Origin: Zoogloea sp. LCSB751
Lineage (GTDB): Bacteria > Pseudomonadota > Gammaproteobacteria > Burkholderiales > Rhodocyclaceae
Length of the DNA stretch: 64,000 nucleotides
Reading direction: 5' to 3'
Assembly (NCBI RefSeq): GCF_002028455.1
Contig: NZ_MWUM01000008.1
Span: 151,046 to 215,045 of the forward strand
Part shown: positions 7,703-18,856 of the stretch, one piece after another
Layout of the letters: every line of letters begins with the position of its first letter
Position numbering within the stretch: position 1 is the stretch's first letter
Notes under the pieces: generated by a model
Told to the model about the DNA's origin: nothing
Databases searched by the model: none
The model's input: only the letters and a program-made list of their open reading frames with translations
Translations under genes and position numbers: made by a program

Positions 7703-8467
7703 TCAGATCGCGGATTCTTCGTCGTCCTCTTCCAGGCGCGGTACGCCCGGTTCGGCTTCGGCGGGCAGGCGGGCGGCTTCGGCGGCACGCTGGAGGCGGT
7801 CCTGGATCTCGATGACGAGCAGCTCGAACGTGTCCTGGAACTCATGGCGCAGCACCCAGGCGGTTTCCATCCAGTCGCTGTCGGCCACTTCGGAGCGGGA
7901 CATGCGGACCCGCACCATCTCGACCGCATCGCCGATCTCCAGGCCCTGGTCGAGCTCGTCCACGCGCTCGGCGTCCCAGGTGATGGCGGATTTGGGCGCG
8001 AAGGCCTTTTCGGCATCGATCTCCTGTTCGAACACGCCGTGGAAGGCGAGGGCGAGCAGGGAATCGTAGTGGTCGATGAAGTAGTCGGCCAGCAGGCGCA
8101 CGCCTTCGTCGTGCTCGGCGAGGCATTCCAGCACTTCGGCGCAGGACGGGCCGGTGCGGTGCATGACGGCGTTCATGGTGTTGCGCAGGCGCGGCACGTA
8201 CTTCTCGAGGGGCTCGCCGTACTGGCGTTCGAGGAGGATGGCCTGGACGAACTGCTCGGGGCTGACCAGCAGGTTGATGACCGATTCCTTGCTGGCGTCG
8301 AACTCGCGCATGACGGCCAGGACGTCCTTGGGGGCCATCTCGTCGAGCACCGCCACCAGGGCGTGGTCGCCTTCCTGTTCGGCGATGACGGCGAGGTTGG
8401 CTTCGGCTTCGGCGATTTCGCCGGCCTGGATCAAGGCGTGGGTTTGCTTGATGACAAGCTCAGACAT
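7703..8467 (-). CDS. Uncharacterised acidic helical protein
   Basis: The product has 254 residues starting MSELVIKQTHALIQAGEIAEAEANL, which resembles a TPR-like helical opening. It is strongly acidic, ending in LEEDDEESAI. No catalytic motif is visible. It lies 10 bases upstream of the last operon gene and about 18 bases after the preceding one, so it is co-transcribed. I cannot name a family. Confidence 0.7.
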   Translation of the reverse strand: MSELVIKQTHALIQAGEIAEAEANLAVIAEQEGDHALVAVLDEMAPKDVLAVMREFDASKESVINLLVSPEQFVQAILLERQYGEPLEKYVPRLRNTMNAVMHRTGPSCAEVLECLAEHDEGVRLLADYFIDHYDSLLALAFHGVFEQEIDAEKAFAPKSAITWDAERVDELDQGLEIGDAVEMVRVRMSRSEVADSDWMETAWVLRHEFQDTFELLVIEIQDRLQRAAEAARLPAEAEPGVPRLEEDDEESAI

Positions 8468-8485
8468 GGAGAGAAAACCTTTCGA

Positions 8486-8992
8486 TTAACGGTCGACAGC
8501 GTCGAAGCCCTGTTCGGACAGCCATTCTTCCCCGGCTTCGCCGAGGTCGTCGCTGTCTTCGTCTTCATCGCTGGTGCTGGGCGTGGCAGCACGGGCGATG
8601 GCGCCGCTGCCGAGCATCCATTCGAGCACCGCGGCGGTGACGAGGAAGTCGGCGCCGCCGTCCTGCTTGAGGCTCTGGGCGATGAGCGGCTGGGCCCACG
8701 GGGCGATGTCGAGGGATTCGGCGAGTTCGTCCCAGGCCGGGAAGCTGCCGTCGCCGGGTTCGGTGTGCGAGGCGGCGTGCAGGGCCTTGGGCGCGCTGAA
8801 GCGGAAGGCGCCATGCAGCGCGGAGGCCACCATCTCGGGGGCGGTGTCGATCATCGAGAGCAGGAAGGGGAATTCGCTGTGCTTCTCGCGGACGCGCTTC
8901 TTGAGCACGTCCTTGCCTTCCGAGTCGGAGCGCAGGTCGTCGATTTCGCTGGCGTAGCGCTCGAAAATGTCTTCGAAGTAAAACGAGGTCAA
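8486..8992 (-). CDS. Uncharacterised acidic protein next to J-domain gene
   Basis: This 168-residue protein starts [20 protein letters not shown] and has an acidic linker near the C-terminus ([19 protein letters not shown]). Its ATG overlaps the stop of the J-domain gene (ATGA), so the two are translationally coupled and may act as partners. A functional link to the co-chaperone is an inference from this overlap. Confidence 0.7.
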   Translation of the reverse strand: MTSFYFEDIFERYASEIDDLRSDSEGKDVLKKRVREKHSEFPFLLSMIDTAPEMVASALHGAFRFSAPKALHAASHTEPGDGSFPAWDELAESLDIAPWAQPLIAQSLKQDGGADFLVTAAVLEWMLGSGAIARAATPSTSDEDEDSDDLGEAGEEWLSEQGFDAVDR

Positions 8993-9267
8993 GAAATTAC
9001 CTTTTCAATGTACGAGGCCCACAGGGACGTGGCCTCCTGCAGCGGGTCGTCGATGAGGTTGCGCTGGCGCAGGGCGTCGTAGTCGCGCCGCTTGGCCTCG
9101 TCGGAGAGCAGATCATAGGCCGCCTGGATGTCGCGGAAGCGCGCCGCGGCGCCCGGATCGGGGTTGCGGTCCGGGTGGTAGAGGCGCGCCGCCTTGCGGT
9201 AGGCGGTCTTGATGACTTCCGCCGAGGCGCTGGGGGCGACACCGAGGACTTCGTAGGGATCGCGCAT
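8989..9267 (-). CDS. Minimal J-domain protein (DnaJ-like)
   Basis: The 92-residue protein begins [25 protein letters not shown] and carries the HPD tripeptide ([13 protein letters not shown]), then [21 protein letters not shown], a complete J-domain with almost nothing else. Such proteins stimulate Hsp70 ATPase activity and usually recruit it to a specific client. The start at 9267 matches the canonical J-domain opening and sits only five bases from the metF stop. The coupled downstream unknown genes are candidate clients or partners. Confidence 0.85.
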   Translation of the reverse strand: MRDPYEVLGVAPSASAEVIKTAYRKAARLYHPDRNPDPGAAARFRDIQAAYDLLSDEAKRRDYDALRQRNLIDDPLQEATSLWASYIEKVIS

Positions 9268-9272
9268 GGCGC

Positions 9273-10130
9273 TCAGCCCTGCCTGGTGTTGACCTGACCG
9301 ATGCCCAGCCGTTCGCACAGGGCGATGGTGGGGCCGGCCTGGTTCATGCTGTAGAAGTGCAGGCCAGGTGCGCCGGCTTCGATCAGCCTGGCGCACAGCT
9401 CGCTGACCACGTCGAGACCGAAGGCCTTGATGGAGTCGGAATCATCGCCGAAGGCTTCGAACTTGCGGCGCATCCAGCGCGGGATCTCGGCGCCGCAGGC
9501 GTCGGAGAAGCGCGCCAGCTTGGAGAAGGAGACGATCGGCATGATGCCCGGCACGATGGGCACGCTGAGGCCGAGGCGCTCGCATTCGTCGCGGAAGTGC
9601 AGGTAGGCGTCGAGGTTGTAGAAATACTGGGTGATCGCCGAGTTGGCGCCAGCATCGACCTTGCGCTTGAAGGCCAGCAGATCGTCCTTCGGGCTGCGCG
9701 CCTGGGGGTGGTATTCCGGGTAGGCGGCGACTTCGATATGGAAGTGCTCGCCGGTTTCGGCACGGATGAACTCCACCAGCTCGTTGGCGTAGCGCAGCTC
9801 GCCCGGATCGCCGACGCCGGAGGGCAGGTCGCCGCGCAGGGCGACGATGCGGCGGATGCCTTCGGCCCGGTAGCGCAGCAGGATCTCGCGGATGTGATCG
9901 CGGGTCGAGCCGATGCACGACAGATGCGGCGCGGCCTGGTGGCCTTCGCGCTGGATCTCGAACACCGTTTCGAAAGTGCGGGCCTGGGTGGACCCGCCGG
10001 CGCCGAAGGTGACCGAGAAGAACTCGGGCTGCAGCACGGCCAGCTGGGCACGGGTGGCGCGCAGTTTCTCGACGCCTTCCAGGGTCTGGGGCGGGAAGAA
10101 TTCGATGGAGAAGGGAGTCTTGTTCGGCAC
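9273..10130 (-). CDS. metF: Methylenetetrahydrofolate reductase MetF
   Basis: The product has 285 residues starting [16 protein letters not shown], with the MTHFR TIM-barrel signatures [41 protein letters not shown] and [14 protein letters not shown]. It reduces methylene-THF to methyl-THF using FAD and NADH to supply methionine synthesis. The start codon is GTG with GAGAGGAAA upstream. It follows ahcY by 50 bases and shares the SAH riboswitch promoter, which places methyl-THF supply under S-adenosylhomocysteine control. Confidence 0.95.
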   Translation of the reverse strand: MPNKTPFSIEFFPPQTLEGVEKLRATRAQLAVLQPEFFSVTFGAGGSTQARTFETVFEIQREGHQAAPHLSCIGSTRDHIREILLRYRAEGIRRIVALRGDLPSGVGDPGELRYANELVEFIRAETGEHFHIEVAAYPEYHPQARSPKDDLLAFKRKVDAGANSAITQYFYNLDAYLHFRDECERLGLSVPIVPGIMPIVSFSKLARFSDACGAEIPRWMRRKFEAFGDDSDSIKAFGLDVVSELCARLIEAGAPGLHFYSMNQAGPTIALCERLGIGQVNTRQG

Positions 10131-10145
10131 GGGATTTCCTCTCGG

Positions 10146-10170
10146 GCCCGTCGGCGCAGCGCCGACGGGC
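10146..10170 (-). repeat. Intercistronic hairpin between ahcY and metF
   Basis: An 11-bp perfect stem (GCCCGTCGGCG / CGCCGACGGGC) with a 3-base loop fills most of the ahcY-metF gap. It has no T tract, so it more likely affects mRNA processing or stability, or gives partial termination, than acts as a full terminator. Confidence 0.6.
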
Positions 10171-10180
10171 AGGGGCCAGC

Positions 10181-11608
<1,428 letters not shown>

Positions 11609-11711
11609 GAGAACTCCTCGAACATGTGGCCGGGAAGGGACTACGCGTGGCTTGGTATGAAGGCTCACCGCGTCTCCCCGTGCCCGGCACGGGTTTGCAA
11701 ACAAGCATGGA

Positions 11712-11816
11712 CGGGTGAGCGCAGTTGCGGGTGACGCAGAGAAAAACCTCGCGGCACCGACATCGAGCCTGGGACGGCGGGCCTTGCACCCGGCGGTCTT
11801 GCAGCGCTCCTCGATT
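11712..11816 (-). promoter_or_regulatory. SAH riboswitch upstream of ahcY
   Basis: The minus-strand leader contains the ordered conserved blocks of the SAH aptamer: GAGGAGCGCTGC (11814-11801), CCAGGCTCG (11772-11764) and GCGCTCACCC (11722-11713). The first and last can pair (GAGCGC with GCGCTC) to form the pseudoknotted core. SAH riboswitches in beta- and gammaproteobacteria sit upstream of ahcY and turn expression on when SAH is bound. About 100 bases separate the aptamer from the ATG. Confidence 0.88.
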
Positions 11817-11826
11817 CAGGGTGGCG

Positions 11827-11832
11827 ATTATA
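11827..11832 (-). promoter_or_regulatory. -10 element of the ahcY promoter
   Basis: A perfect TATAAT lies on the minus strand about 13 bases before the first SAH aptamer block, as expected if transcription begins close to the aptamer. No good -35 hexamer is seen at 17 bases (AAGAAA), so the promoter may need an activator. Confidence 0.6.
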
Positions 11833-11872
11833 GCGGATCGACGCTGATTTTCTTGAGAATTTTGCCGCGATC

Positions 11873-13693
11873 CTACAGGGCTGCGTCGAGCACCTTGGCG
11901 AAGACTTCCGCTTCCTGGAAGCCGATCACGCGCAGGTTCTGGCGCTCTTCGCCGCCGGCCTTGAAGAAGATGATGCCGGGCGGGCCGAAGAGGTTGAAGC
12001 GCTTGAGCAGGGCCTTGTCGGCATCGTTGTTGGCGGTGACGTCGGCCTGCACGAGCTGGAAGCCGGCCAATCGCTTGGCGACGGCCGGGTCGGCGAAGGT
12101 GAAGCGCTCCATCTCTTTGCAGGAGATGCACCAGTCCGCATAGAAGTCGAGCATCACCGGGCGGGTGGAGCTCTTGATGAGCTGATCGAGCTCCTCCACC
12201 GAGGCGACGCGCTGGAACCTGGTTTCGGCCGTGGCGGGCGCGCTGGCAGCCTGGGCGCGCAGGATGGCGAGGGGTTGCAGCGGATCGCGGGAGCCGGCCA
12301 TGGCACCGATGAACAGCGCCGCGCCGGCAATCAGCGCGAGTACGCCGAAGCCCTTCCAGAAACGCTGCCAGCCGCTGGCGTGGGGCGGCAACGGATCGAG
12401 GGCGTGCAGGTAGATCGCCGAGAACACCAGCAGGCCGGCCCAGGCCAGCATCGGCACGACGCTCGGCAGCACCGGCGTGACCAGCCAGATGGCGACGCCC
12501 AGCAGCATCACGCCGAAGGCGCGCTTGACCCCTTCCATCCACGGGCCGGGCTTGGGTAGCGCACTGCGCGCAAGCACGCCGACGAGCAGCAGCGGGGCGC
12601 CCATGCCGAGGGCCATGATGAACAGCGCGGCACCGCCGAGCGCGGCGTTGCCGGTCTTGGCGATGTAGAGCAGGGCGCCGGCCAGCGGTGCGGCGACGCA
12701 GGGGCCGACGATCAGCGCCGACAGCGCGCCCATCAGCAGGATGCCGCCGGGCGAGCCGCCCTGGTGGTTGACGGTGTCGGACAGGCGGCTTTGCAGCGCG
12801 ATGGGCAGTTGCAGTTCGTAGAAACCGAACATCGCACCGGCCAGCACCACAAAGACCAACGAGAAAGTGCCGAGCACCCAGGGGTTTTGCAGTGCGGCGG
12901 ACAGCAGCGTACCGGACAGCCCGGCGGCGACGCCGGCGGCGGCGTAGGTGAGCGCCATGCCCAGCACGTACAGGGTGGACAGGCCGAAGGCGCGGCCCTT
13001 GGTGATCGCGTGGCCGTGGCCGACGATGATGCCGGACAGGATCGGGATCATCGGGAACACGCAGGGCGTCAGCGCCAGCAGCAGGCCGAAGCCGAAGAAG
13101 CTGAGCAGGATGGTGGCGGTGCTGCCGCCGGACAGCAGGCGGGCGACGCGGCCGGATTCGTCATGGTCGTCGTCTGCCAGCGCGGCAGCGGCAGGGGCCG
13201 CGCTGGCTGCGGGTGCGTCGGCCTTGCCCAGCGCGCGGGCCAGGAAGCTGCCGGAACCCGCGTCGGAGCCGGCTGCCGCGATGGTGAAGCTCTGCTTCTG
13301 CGGCGGGTAGCAGATGCCCATGTCGGCGCAGCCCTGGCTGCTGACTTCCAGCTCGAAGGGCGGCTTGCCGGTGACGATGGGGACGGGGATGACCAGCTCG
13401 TGGCGGTAGATCTCCACCTGCCCGAAGGCATCGTCCTTTTTCGGTTTGCCGGGCGGGATGGAGGCTTCGCCGAAGGTGACGCCCTCGGCCTGGAACTTGA
13501 AGCGGTGGCGGTACAGGTAGTAGCCGTCGGCGATCTGGAAGCGTACTTCGACGGTGTGGTCGTCCACCGCGCGGGCGGAGACGCGGAAGGCCTGGTCGAC
13601 CGGCAGCGGTTCTTCGGCGGCGCGGGCGAGGCCGCCGAGCAGGGATAGCGTGAAGAACAGAAGGGGCAGCAAGAAAGTGCGGATTCGGATCAT
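11873..13693 (-). CDS. dsbD: Thiol:disulfide interchange protein DsbD
   Basis: The 606-residue inner-membrane protein has a signal peptide, an N-terminal periplasmic domain with the redox Cys pair (SQGCADMGICYPP, about residues 120-130), a central eight-helix domain with a membrane Cys (LALTPCVFPMIPIL) and a second (VGPCVAAPL), and a C-terminal thioredoxin domain with WCISCKEME. It moves electrons from cytoplasmic thioredoxin to periplasmic DsbC and cytochrome-c maturation factors. The motif and domain order are complete. Confidence 0.95.
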   Translation of the reverse strand: MIRIRTFLLPLLFFTLSLLGGLARAAEEPLPVDQAFRVSARAVDDHTVEVRFQIADGYYLYRHRFKFQAEGVTFGEASIPPGKPKKDDAFGQVEIYRHELVIPVPIVTGKPPFELEVSSQGCADMGICYPPQKQSFTIAAAGSDAGSGSFLARALGKADAPAASAAPAAAALADDDHDESGRVARLLSGGSTATILLSFFGFGLLLALTPCVFPMIPILSGIIVGHGHAITKGRAFGLSTLYVLGMALTYAAAGVAAGLSGTLLSAALQNPWVLGTFSLVFVVLAGAMFGFYELQLPIALQSRLSDTVNHQGGSPGGILLMGALSALIVGPCVAAPLAGALLYIAKTGNAALGGAALFIMALGMGAPLLLVGVLARSALPKPGPWMEGVKRAFGVMLLGVAIWLVTPVLPSVVPMLAWAGLLVFSAIYLHALDPLPPHASGWQRFWKGFGVLALIAGAALFIGAMAGSRDPLQPLAILRAQAASAPATAETRFQRVASVEELDQLIKSSTRPVMLDFYADWCISCKEMERFTFADPAVAKRLAGFQLVQADVTANNDADKALLKRFNLFGPPGIIFFKAGGEERQNLRVIGFQEAEVFAKVLDAAL

Positions 13694-13780
13694 GGCCGGC
13701 AGTGTAGGGGCAGCGCGGCCGTGCCGCCCCGCGAATGGATCAAGAAATGGTGCTCGGGCTGCGCATGGTGCCTGGGACGT

Positions 13781-14116
13781 TCAGTCAGTAGCCCGGGTTT
13801 CGGCGGCGACCCATGTCAGGTAACCGGGCAGGCCTTCAGTGACAGGGACTGCGATCAGCTCCGGAAGTTCGTAGGGATGGGCCTCGCGCACGGCGCTCTG
13901 CAACTCGGCGTAGCGGGCGCGGGTGGTCTTGATCAGCAGCGGCACTTCGCTGGCCGTTTCGACGGCACCCTGCCAGCGATAGACCGAGGTGCATGGGGCA
14001 AGGATGTTGACGCAGGCAGCCAGGCGGCGCTCGATCAGCAGCGCGGCGAGGGTATTGGCCGCGTCGGCGTCGGGCAGGTTGGTGAACACCAGCAGGGTGT
14101 CGTCGGAAGTGTTCAT
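13781..14116 (-). CDS. cutA: Divalent-cation tolerance protein CutA
   Basis: The product has 111 residues with the CutA1 pattern: LVFTNLPDADAANTLAALLIERRLAACVN, then VYRWQGAVETASEVPLLIKTT and HPYELPELIAVPV. CutA1 forms trimers with a ferredoxin-like fold; a link to copper tolerance is historical and its exact role is unsettled. It lies seven bases after the ABC permease gene and is the last gene of that run. Confidence 0.93.
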   Translation of the reverse strand: MNTSDDTLLVFTNLPDADAANTLAALLIERRLAACVNILAPCTSVYRWQGAVETASEVPLLIKTTRARYAELQSAVREAHPYELPELIAVPVTEGLPGYLTWVAAETRATD

Positions 14117-14123
14117 GGGGTTC

Positions 14124-14924
14124 TCATTTCAGCAACCGCCGCCGTGTCAGCGCCAGGGCCAGCCAGAAGGCCACGATGGTGATGGCGGCCAGCACGCCGA
14201 CGTGCTGCGCGATGTGTTGTGGCGCCTGGCCGAGCAGCAGCGGGCGAGCGAGGCTCACCGCGTGGCTCAGGGGCAGCGCGTCGGCGATGCTGCGAATGGC
14301 GTCGGGCAACTGGTTCTGCGGGAAGAACACGCCGGACAGCAGGGTCATCGGCGTGATGAAGAGGGTGAAGTAGTACATGAAGAAATCGTAGCTCGGCGCC
14401 AGGGCGGTCATGATCAGCCCGAGGGCGGCGAAGCACAGGCCGGTGAGGAAAATCACCGGGATGGCGGCCAGGGCCAGCGGCGAGGCGGTGAAGCCGAAGG
14501 CGGCGATCACCGCCAGGATGGCGGTGCCGGCCAGCGTGGCCTTGCTGGCGGCCCACACCAGTTCGGCGGCGACGATGTCGTCGAGGGCCACTGGGGCGTT
14601 CATGATGGCTTCCCAGGTCTTCTGCACGTGCATGCGCGAGAAGCCGGAGTACAGCACCTCGAAGGTGGCGGCGTTCATCGTCGAGTAACACAGGGTGCCG
14701 CCGGCCAGGAAGGCGATGTAGGACACGCCTTCGACCTGCGGAACCAGCATGCCGAGGCCGTAGCCGAGGCCCAGCATGTAGATCACCGGGTCGGCCAGGT
14801 TGCCGACGACGGACGGCAGGGCGAGCTTCTTCCAGACCAGGAAGTTGCGCCGCCACACCGCGGCGAAGCGCAGGGACAGGCGTGGTGGAGCAAAGTGGCC
14901 GCGGCGGCCGGACGGTTTATCCAT
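14124..14924 (-). CDS. ABC-2 type exporter permease (NodJ-like)
   Basis: The 266-residue protein has six hydrophobic segments and the NodJ-type start RRNFLVWKKLALPSVVGNLADPVIYMLGLGYGLG. A late FFMYYFTLFITPMTLLSGVFFP segment is typical of ABC-2 permeases. It follows the ATPase gene by six bases and forms an exporter with it. The substrate is not determinable; NodIJ relatives export lipo-oligosaccharides, but non-nodulating bacteria carry homologues of unknown substrate. Confidence 0.88.
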   Translation of the reverse strand: MDKPSGRRGHFAPPRLSLRFAAVWRRNFLVWKKLALPSVVGNLADPVIYMLGLGYGLGMLVPQVEGVSYIAFLAGGTLCYSTMNAATFEVLYSGFSRMHVQKTWEAIMNAPVALDDIVAAELVWAASKATLAGTAILAVIAAFGFTASPLALAAIPVIFLTGLCFAALGLIMTALAPSYDFFMYYFTLFITPMTLLSGVFFPQNQLPDAIRSIADALPLSHAVSLARPLLLGQAPQHIAQHVGVLAAITIVAFWLALALTRRRLLK

Positions 14925-14930
14925 GGGCGT

Positions 14931-15886
<956 letters not shown>

Positions 15887-15887
<1 letters not shown>

Positions 15888-16495
15888 CAGTTCGGCGGCG
15901 GTGTGGTGGATACGAAGGACGGCCTGGCGAGGATCTGTTCCGCCCAGGTGGCCAGTGCGGTATGGCGGGCGCGCCAGTCGAGCTCGGCGAGGCGCAGATC
16001 CAGGTAGCCGAGGGCGCAGCCGGCGGCGATGTCGGCGATGCTGAGGGGCTCGTTGCCGAGCCCGAGGCGCTGTTCGAGGCGCGCTTCCAGTGCGGCGAGG
16101 CCGCGGCGGATCTTGTCGAGCTGGCGCTGGATGTTGGCATGGTCCTGCTTGGGCAGCGGGCGGCGGCTTTCCAGGAAGGCCGCCACGGCGGCGTCGGTGA
16201 TGCCGTCGGCGAGTGCTTCGCTCTGGCGCACAGGCAGCGCGGCCAGGCGGTCGGCGGGGATCAGCTCGGGACCGCCGAGGGTCTCGAGGTATTCGGCGAT
16301 GACCGGCGAGTCGAACCACACCTGGCCATCGTCGGCGACCAGCGCCGGCACCTTGCCGAGGGGGTTGTAGTCGGGCACGCGGGTTTCTGGCACCCACGGG
16401 ATGTCCACTTCCTGCTCGAAGGGCAGGGCCTTTTCGGCCAGCACGACGCGGATCTTGCGTGCGTAGGGGCTGGTGAGGGAGACGACGAGTTTCAT
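15887..16495 (-). CDS. Glutathione S-transferase family protein (YibF-like)
   Basis: The 202-residue protein starts [22 protein letters not shown], a thioredoxin-like N-terminal domain with the SPYARK active-site region, followed by NPLGKVPAL and [10 protein letters not shown], the glutathione-binding cis-Pro and Asp-Ser motifs. The C-terminal helical domain has [18 protein letters not shown]. It overlaps the ABC ATPase start by one base. The substrate is unknown. Confidence 0.88.
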
Positions 16496-16508
16496 TGTTT
16501 TTGTGCTG

Positions 16509-17147
16509 TCAGAGAGGGCGCCACGCCCGTTCGATGATGCTGCGGATGATGTGCAGCTTGCCGTGGAAGAAGTGGTCGGCGCCGGGAACGACGACGACCG
16601 GTAGCTCCTGCGGTTCGGCCCACTCCATCACGTTGGCGAGGGCGACGGTCTCGTCCCGCTCGCCGTGGATGATCAGGCTGTCCTTGGGCACCGGCAGCGT
16701 GGTGTAGCTGCGTGCGCCGGTGACTTCGCCAGCGGCGGTGCCGACCAGCACGATGCGTCCGGGCGGCGTGATGCTGTCGGCCAGGCGGGCGGCGACGCGG
16801 GTCTGCACGTAGGCGCCGAAGGAGAAGCCGCCGAGGGCCAGCGGCAGGCCGCCCCAGCGGCTCTGGGCCCAGGCGATGACGGCCAGCATGTCCTCGGTCT
16901 CGGCGCCGCCGTTGTCGTGGTTGCCGACGCTCTTGCCGACGCCACGGAAGTTGGGGCGCAGCGCCGCGTAGCCCAGGTCGCGGAAGACCCGCGCCAAGGT
17001 GTGGGCGACCTTGTTGGTGTTGGCGCCGTGGAACAGCGGGTGCGGGTGGCACACCAGGGCGATGCCGCGGACCTGGTCCGGGGTGTCGATGATCAGTTCG
17101 ATCGGGCCGTCGGGGCCGTTGATGAGGGCGGTTTCGGTGGCGGGCAT
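16509..17147 (-). CDS. Alpha/beta hydrolase
   Basis: The 212-residue protein has GIALVCHPHPLFHGANTNKV, ALRPNFRGVGKS, nucleophile elbow GGFSFGAYV, an Asp in IIHGERDETV and a late GADHFFHGK His, so the Ser-Asp-His triad is complete. It resembles YfhR/dienelactone-hydrolase-like small hydrolases whose substrates are not known. It lies two bases after the [2Fe-2S] protein gene in a minus-strand run. Confidence 0.85.
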   Translation of the reverse strand: MPATETALINGPDGPIELIIDTPDQVRGIALVCHPHPLFHGANTNKVAHTLARVFRDLGYAALRPNFRGVGKSVGNHDNGGAETEDMLAVIAWAQSRWGGLPLALGGFSFGAYVQTRVAARLADSITPPGRIVLVGTAAGEVTGARSYTTLPVPKDSLIIHGERDETVALANVMEWAEPQELPVVVVPGADHFFHGKLHIIRSIIERAWRPL

Positions 17148-17149
17148 GA

Positions 17150-17458
17150 TCAGATCTTCAGGCGTTCGACGATGCGGCCGTGCTGCAGGTGTTCGCTGAT
17201 GATCTCATCCACGTCGGTCTTGTCGATGAAGGTGTACCAGACGTTGTCCGGGTACACCACCAGTACCGGGCCTTCGTCGCAGCGGTCGAGGCAGCCGGCC
17301 TTGTTGATGCGCACCTTGCCCTTGCCCTTCAGGCCGAGCGCGGCGATGCGGTCCTTGGCATAGGTCTGCAGTTCGACGGCGCCCTGGGCCGCGCAACAGG
17401 TTTCGCCGGGGCCGCGCTGGTTGCAGCAGAAGAAGACGTGGTGCTGGAAGTAGCTCAT
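17150..17458 (-). CDS. Thioredoxin-like [2Fe-2S] ferredoxin
   Basis: The 102-residue protein has four cysteines spaced as in thioredoxin-fold [2Fe-2S] ferredoxins: FFCCNQRGPGETCCAAQG, then INKAGCLDRCDEGPVLVVYPD. The C-terminal half (WYTFIDKTDVDEIISEHL) matches the (2Fe-2S) ferredoxin family found alone in many proteobacteria. It probably shuttles electrons in the cytoplasm. The neighbouring hydrolase and GST do not reveal its partner. Confidence 0.88.
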   Translation of the reverse strand: MSYFQHHVFFCCNQRGPGETCCAAQGAVELQTYAKDRIAALGLKGKGKVRINKAGCLDRCDEGPVLVVYPDNVWYTFIDKTDVDEIISEHLQHGRIVERLKI

Positions 17459-17552
17459 GGACGGGTCTCCGGGGGAGCGGTTCTGATTGTTGGAATGTGG
17501 TCGCGATTATCGGCCAATCGCTCCGTGTGCGGGAGTCGGGTGAAGCCCACGA

Positions 17553-18632
17553 TCAGGACCGGCGGCCTTTGTCGTCCGGCACGCTGGGGCCCGTCAGGCC
17601 CAGGTAGGCAAAGGCCGCGAAGGGCCAAAGGCTGGCCGTGAGCTGGGTGAGACCGTGGAAATTGAGGAAGTTGCCGTGGCGGATCAGTTCCACGTCGCTG
17701 GGCAGGAAGGGATTCTCGGGGGCCAGGTTGACCAGCGCCGTGCCGACCAGCAGCGCCATGCCGGCCAGCATGCCGTGACTGCGCTTGGGCAGCAGCAGGC
17801 ACACGCCGAGCAGCGCCGCGCCGGCGGCCAGGCCGATCTGCCCGCCGGGGGTCATCCAGTGGAACGGGTCGCCGGGGGAGAAGAAGGCTGCCGCGGCGAG
17901 GGTCTTGGCGCCGAGGCCGAGGACCACCAGCGCAGCCAGCGGCCACGGACTGAAGCGGCGCATCATGCAACTGGCGGTGAGGCCGACGGCGAGCAGCTGG
18001 CTGGTGGCGATGGCCGCTTCCACCTTCACGAAGCGGGTCGGGTTGAATTGCAGCGGGGTCGGCAGATCGAACAGGCGGCGCAGGTCGCCGGTGGCGAACA
18101 GCAGGCTTTCGGGGGTCAGCAGTGTGAGCAGCCACAGGCCCATCAGCACTAGCCCGATCTCGCCGGGATGGCCGGCGACGATGCGCCGCTGGCGCCAGCG
18201 GGTGAGGCCGCTGCTGGGGGCGAACAGGCCCCCGCCCCAGCGGGCGCCAGCCAGCGCGCCGAGGATGCCGCCGATGGTGTTGCAGCCGACGTCCACGTTG
18301 GAAGGGACGCGGCTGGGCAGGAAGTTCTGCAGCGTCTCCACCGACAGGCTCAGGCTGAAGGTGAGCAGGATCGCCAGCAGTACCGCCAGTATGCGGGGCA
18401 GACGACCCAGCGCCGACACCAGCGCGAAGCTGAAGGGCACGATGCCAATGACGTTTACCACCAGGTCGACCCAGCTGTAGTAGCGCGGCCACGGCGCGGA
18501 GAGGAAGTCGAACAGCGGCAGGCCGGGATCCCGCCAGCCGGTGAAAGGATGCAGGCAGGCATAGACGATCAGTATCCCGATAGCGGCGGCGAAGTAGGCG
18601 GCGAGCGGAGAGCTGTGGCGTGGCGAAGGCAT
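17553..18632 (-). CDS. VanZ-like family membrane protein
   Basis: The 359-residue polytopic protein opens with a hydrophobic helix followed by LHPFTGWRDPGLP, and has VVNVIGIVPFSFAL and SLSLSVETLQNFLPSRVPSNVDVGCNTIGG, the conserved NxxxxxPFG- and E-x-x-Q-x-R-motif blocks of VanZ-like proteins. About ten membrane segments are present. The family is named for a teicoplanin-resistance protein; members in Gram-negative bacteria are of unknown role. There is no vancomycin-resistance context here. Confidence 0.85.
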   Translation of the reverse strand: MPSPRHSSPLAAYFAAAIGILIVYACLHPFTGWRDPGLPLFDFLSAPWPRYYSWVDLVVNVIGIVPFSFALVSALGRLPRILAVLLAILLTFSLSLSVETLQNFLPSRVPSNVDVGCNTIGGILGALAGARWGGGLFAPSSGLTRWRQRRIVAGHPGEIGLVLMGLWLLTLLTPESLLFATGDLRRLFDLPTPLQFNPTRFVKVEAAIATSQLLAVGLTASCMMRRFSPWPLAALVVLGLGAKTLAAAAFFSPGDPFHWMTPGGQIGLAAGAALLGVCLLLPKRSHGMLAGMALLVGTALVNLAPENPFLPSDVELIRHGNFLNFHGLTQLTASLWPFAAFAYLGLTGPSVPDDKGRRS

Positions 18633-18856
18633 CGGGCTGGCTGGAGAGGCGCGTCAGGCTTCATTCTAGCCGCGGTGATGCGGTCACGAGCGGAAGACGG
18701 GATTTTTGCATGTCGCAACGTCGTTGTTTGCGGTGCGCAAGTTGCCGTTGCGGTAGATGTCTTGCGTACAGGGTGTATGTGTTTTGCATTTTCAGTTGAC
18801 ATGCTTTTGTCATTTTATGAGACTGAAGGCATTTACCTTGTCAGCTGAGTTCGTAC
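18633..18856. other. AT-richer intergenic region before the T6SS effector
   Basis: This 224-base stretch separates the divergent vanZ-like gene and the Tle3-like gene. The part from about 18770 is much more AT-rich than the flanks and contains TTGACA (18798-18803), a possible -35 element, but no convincing -10 at the standard distance. No gene is seen. Confidence 0.4.
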
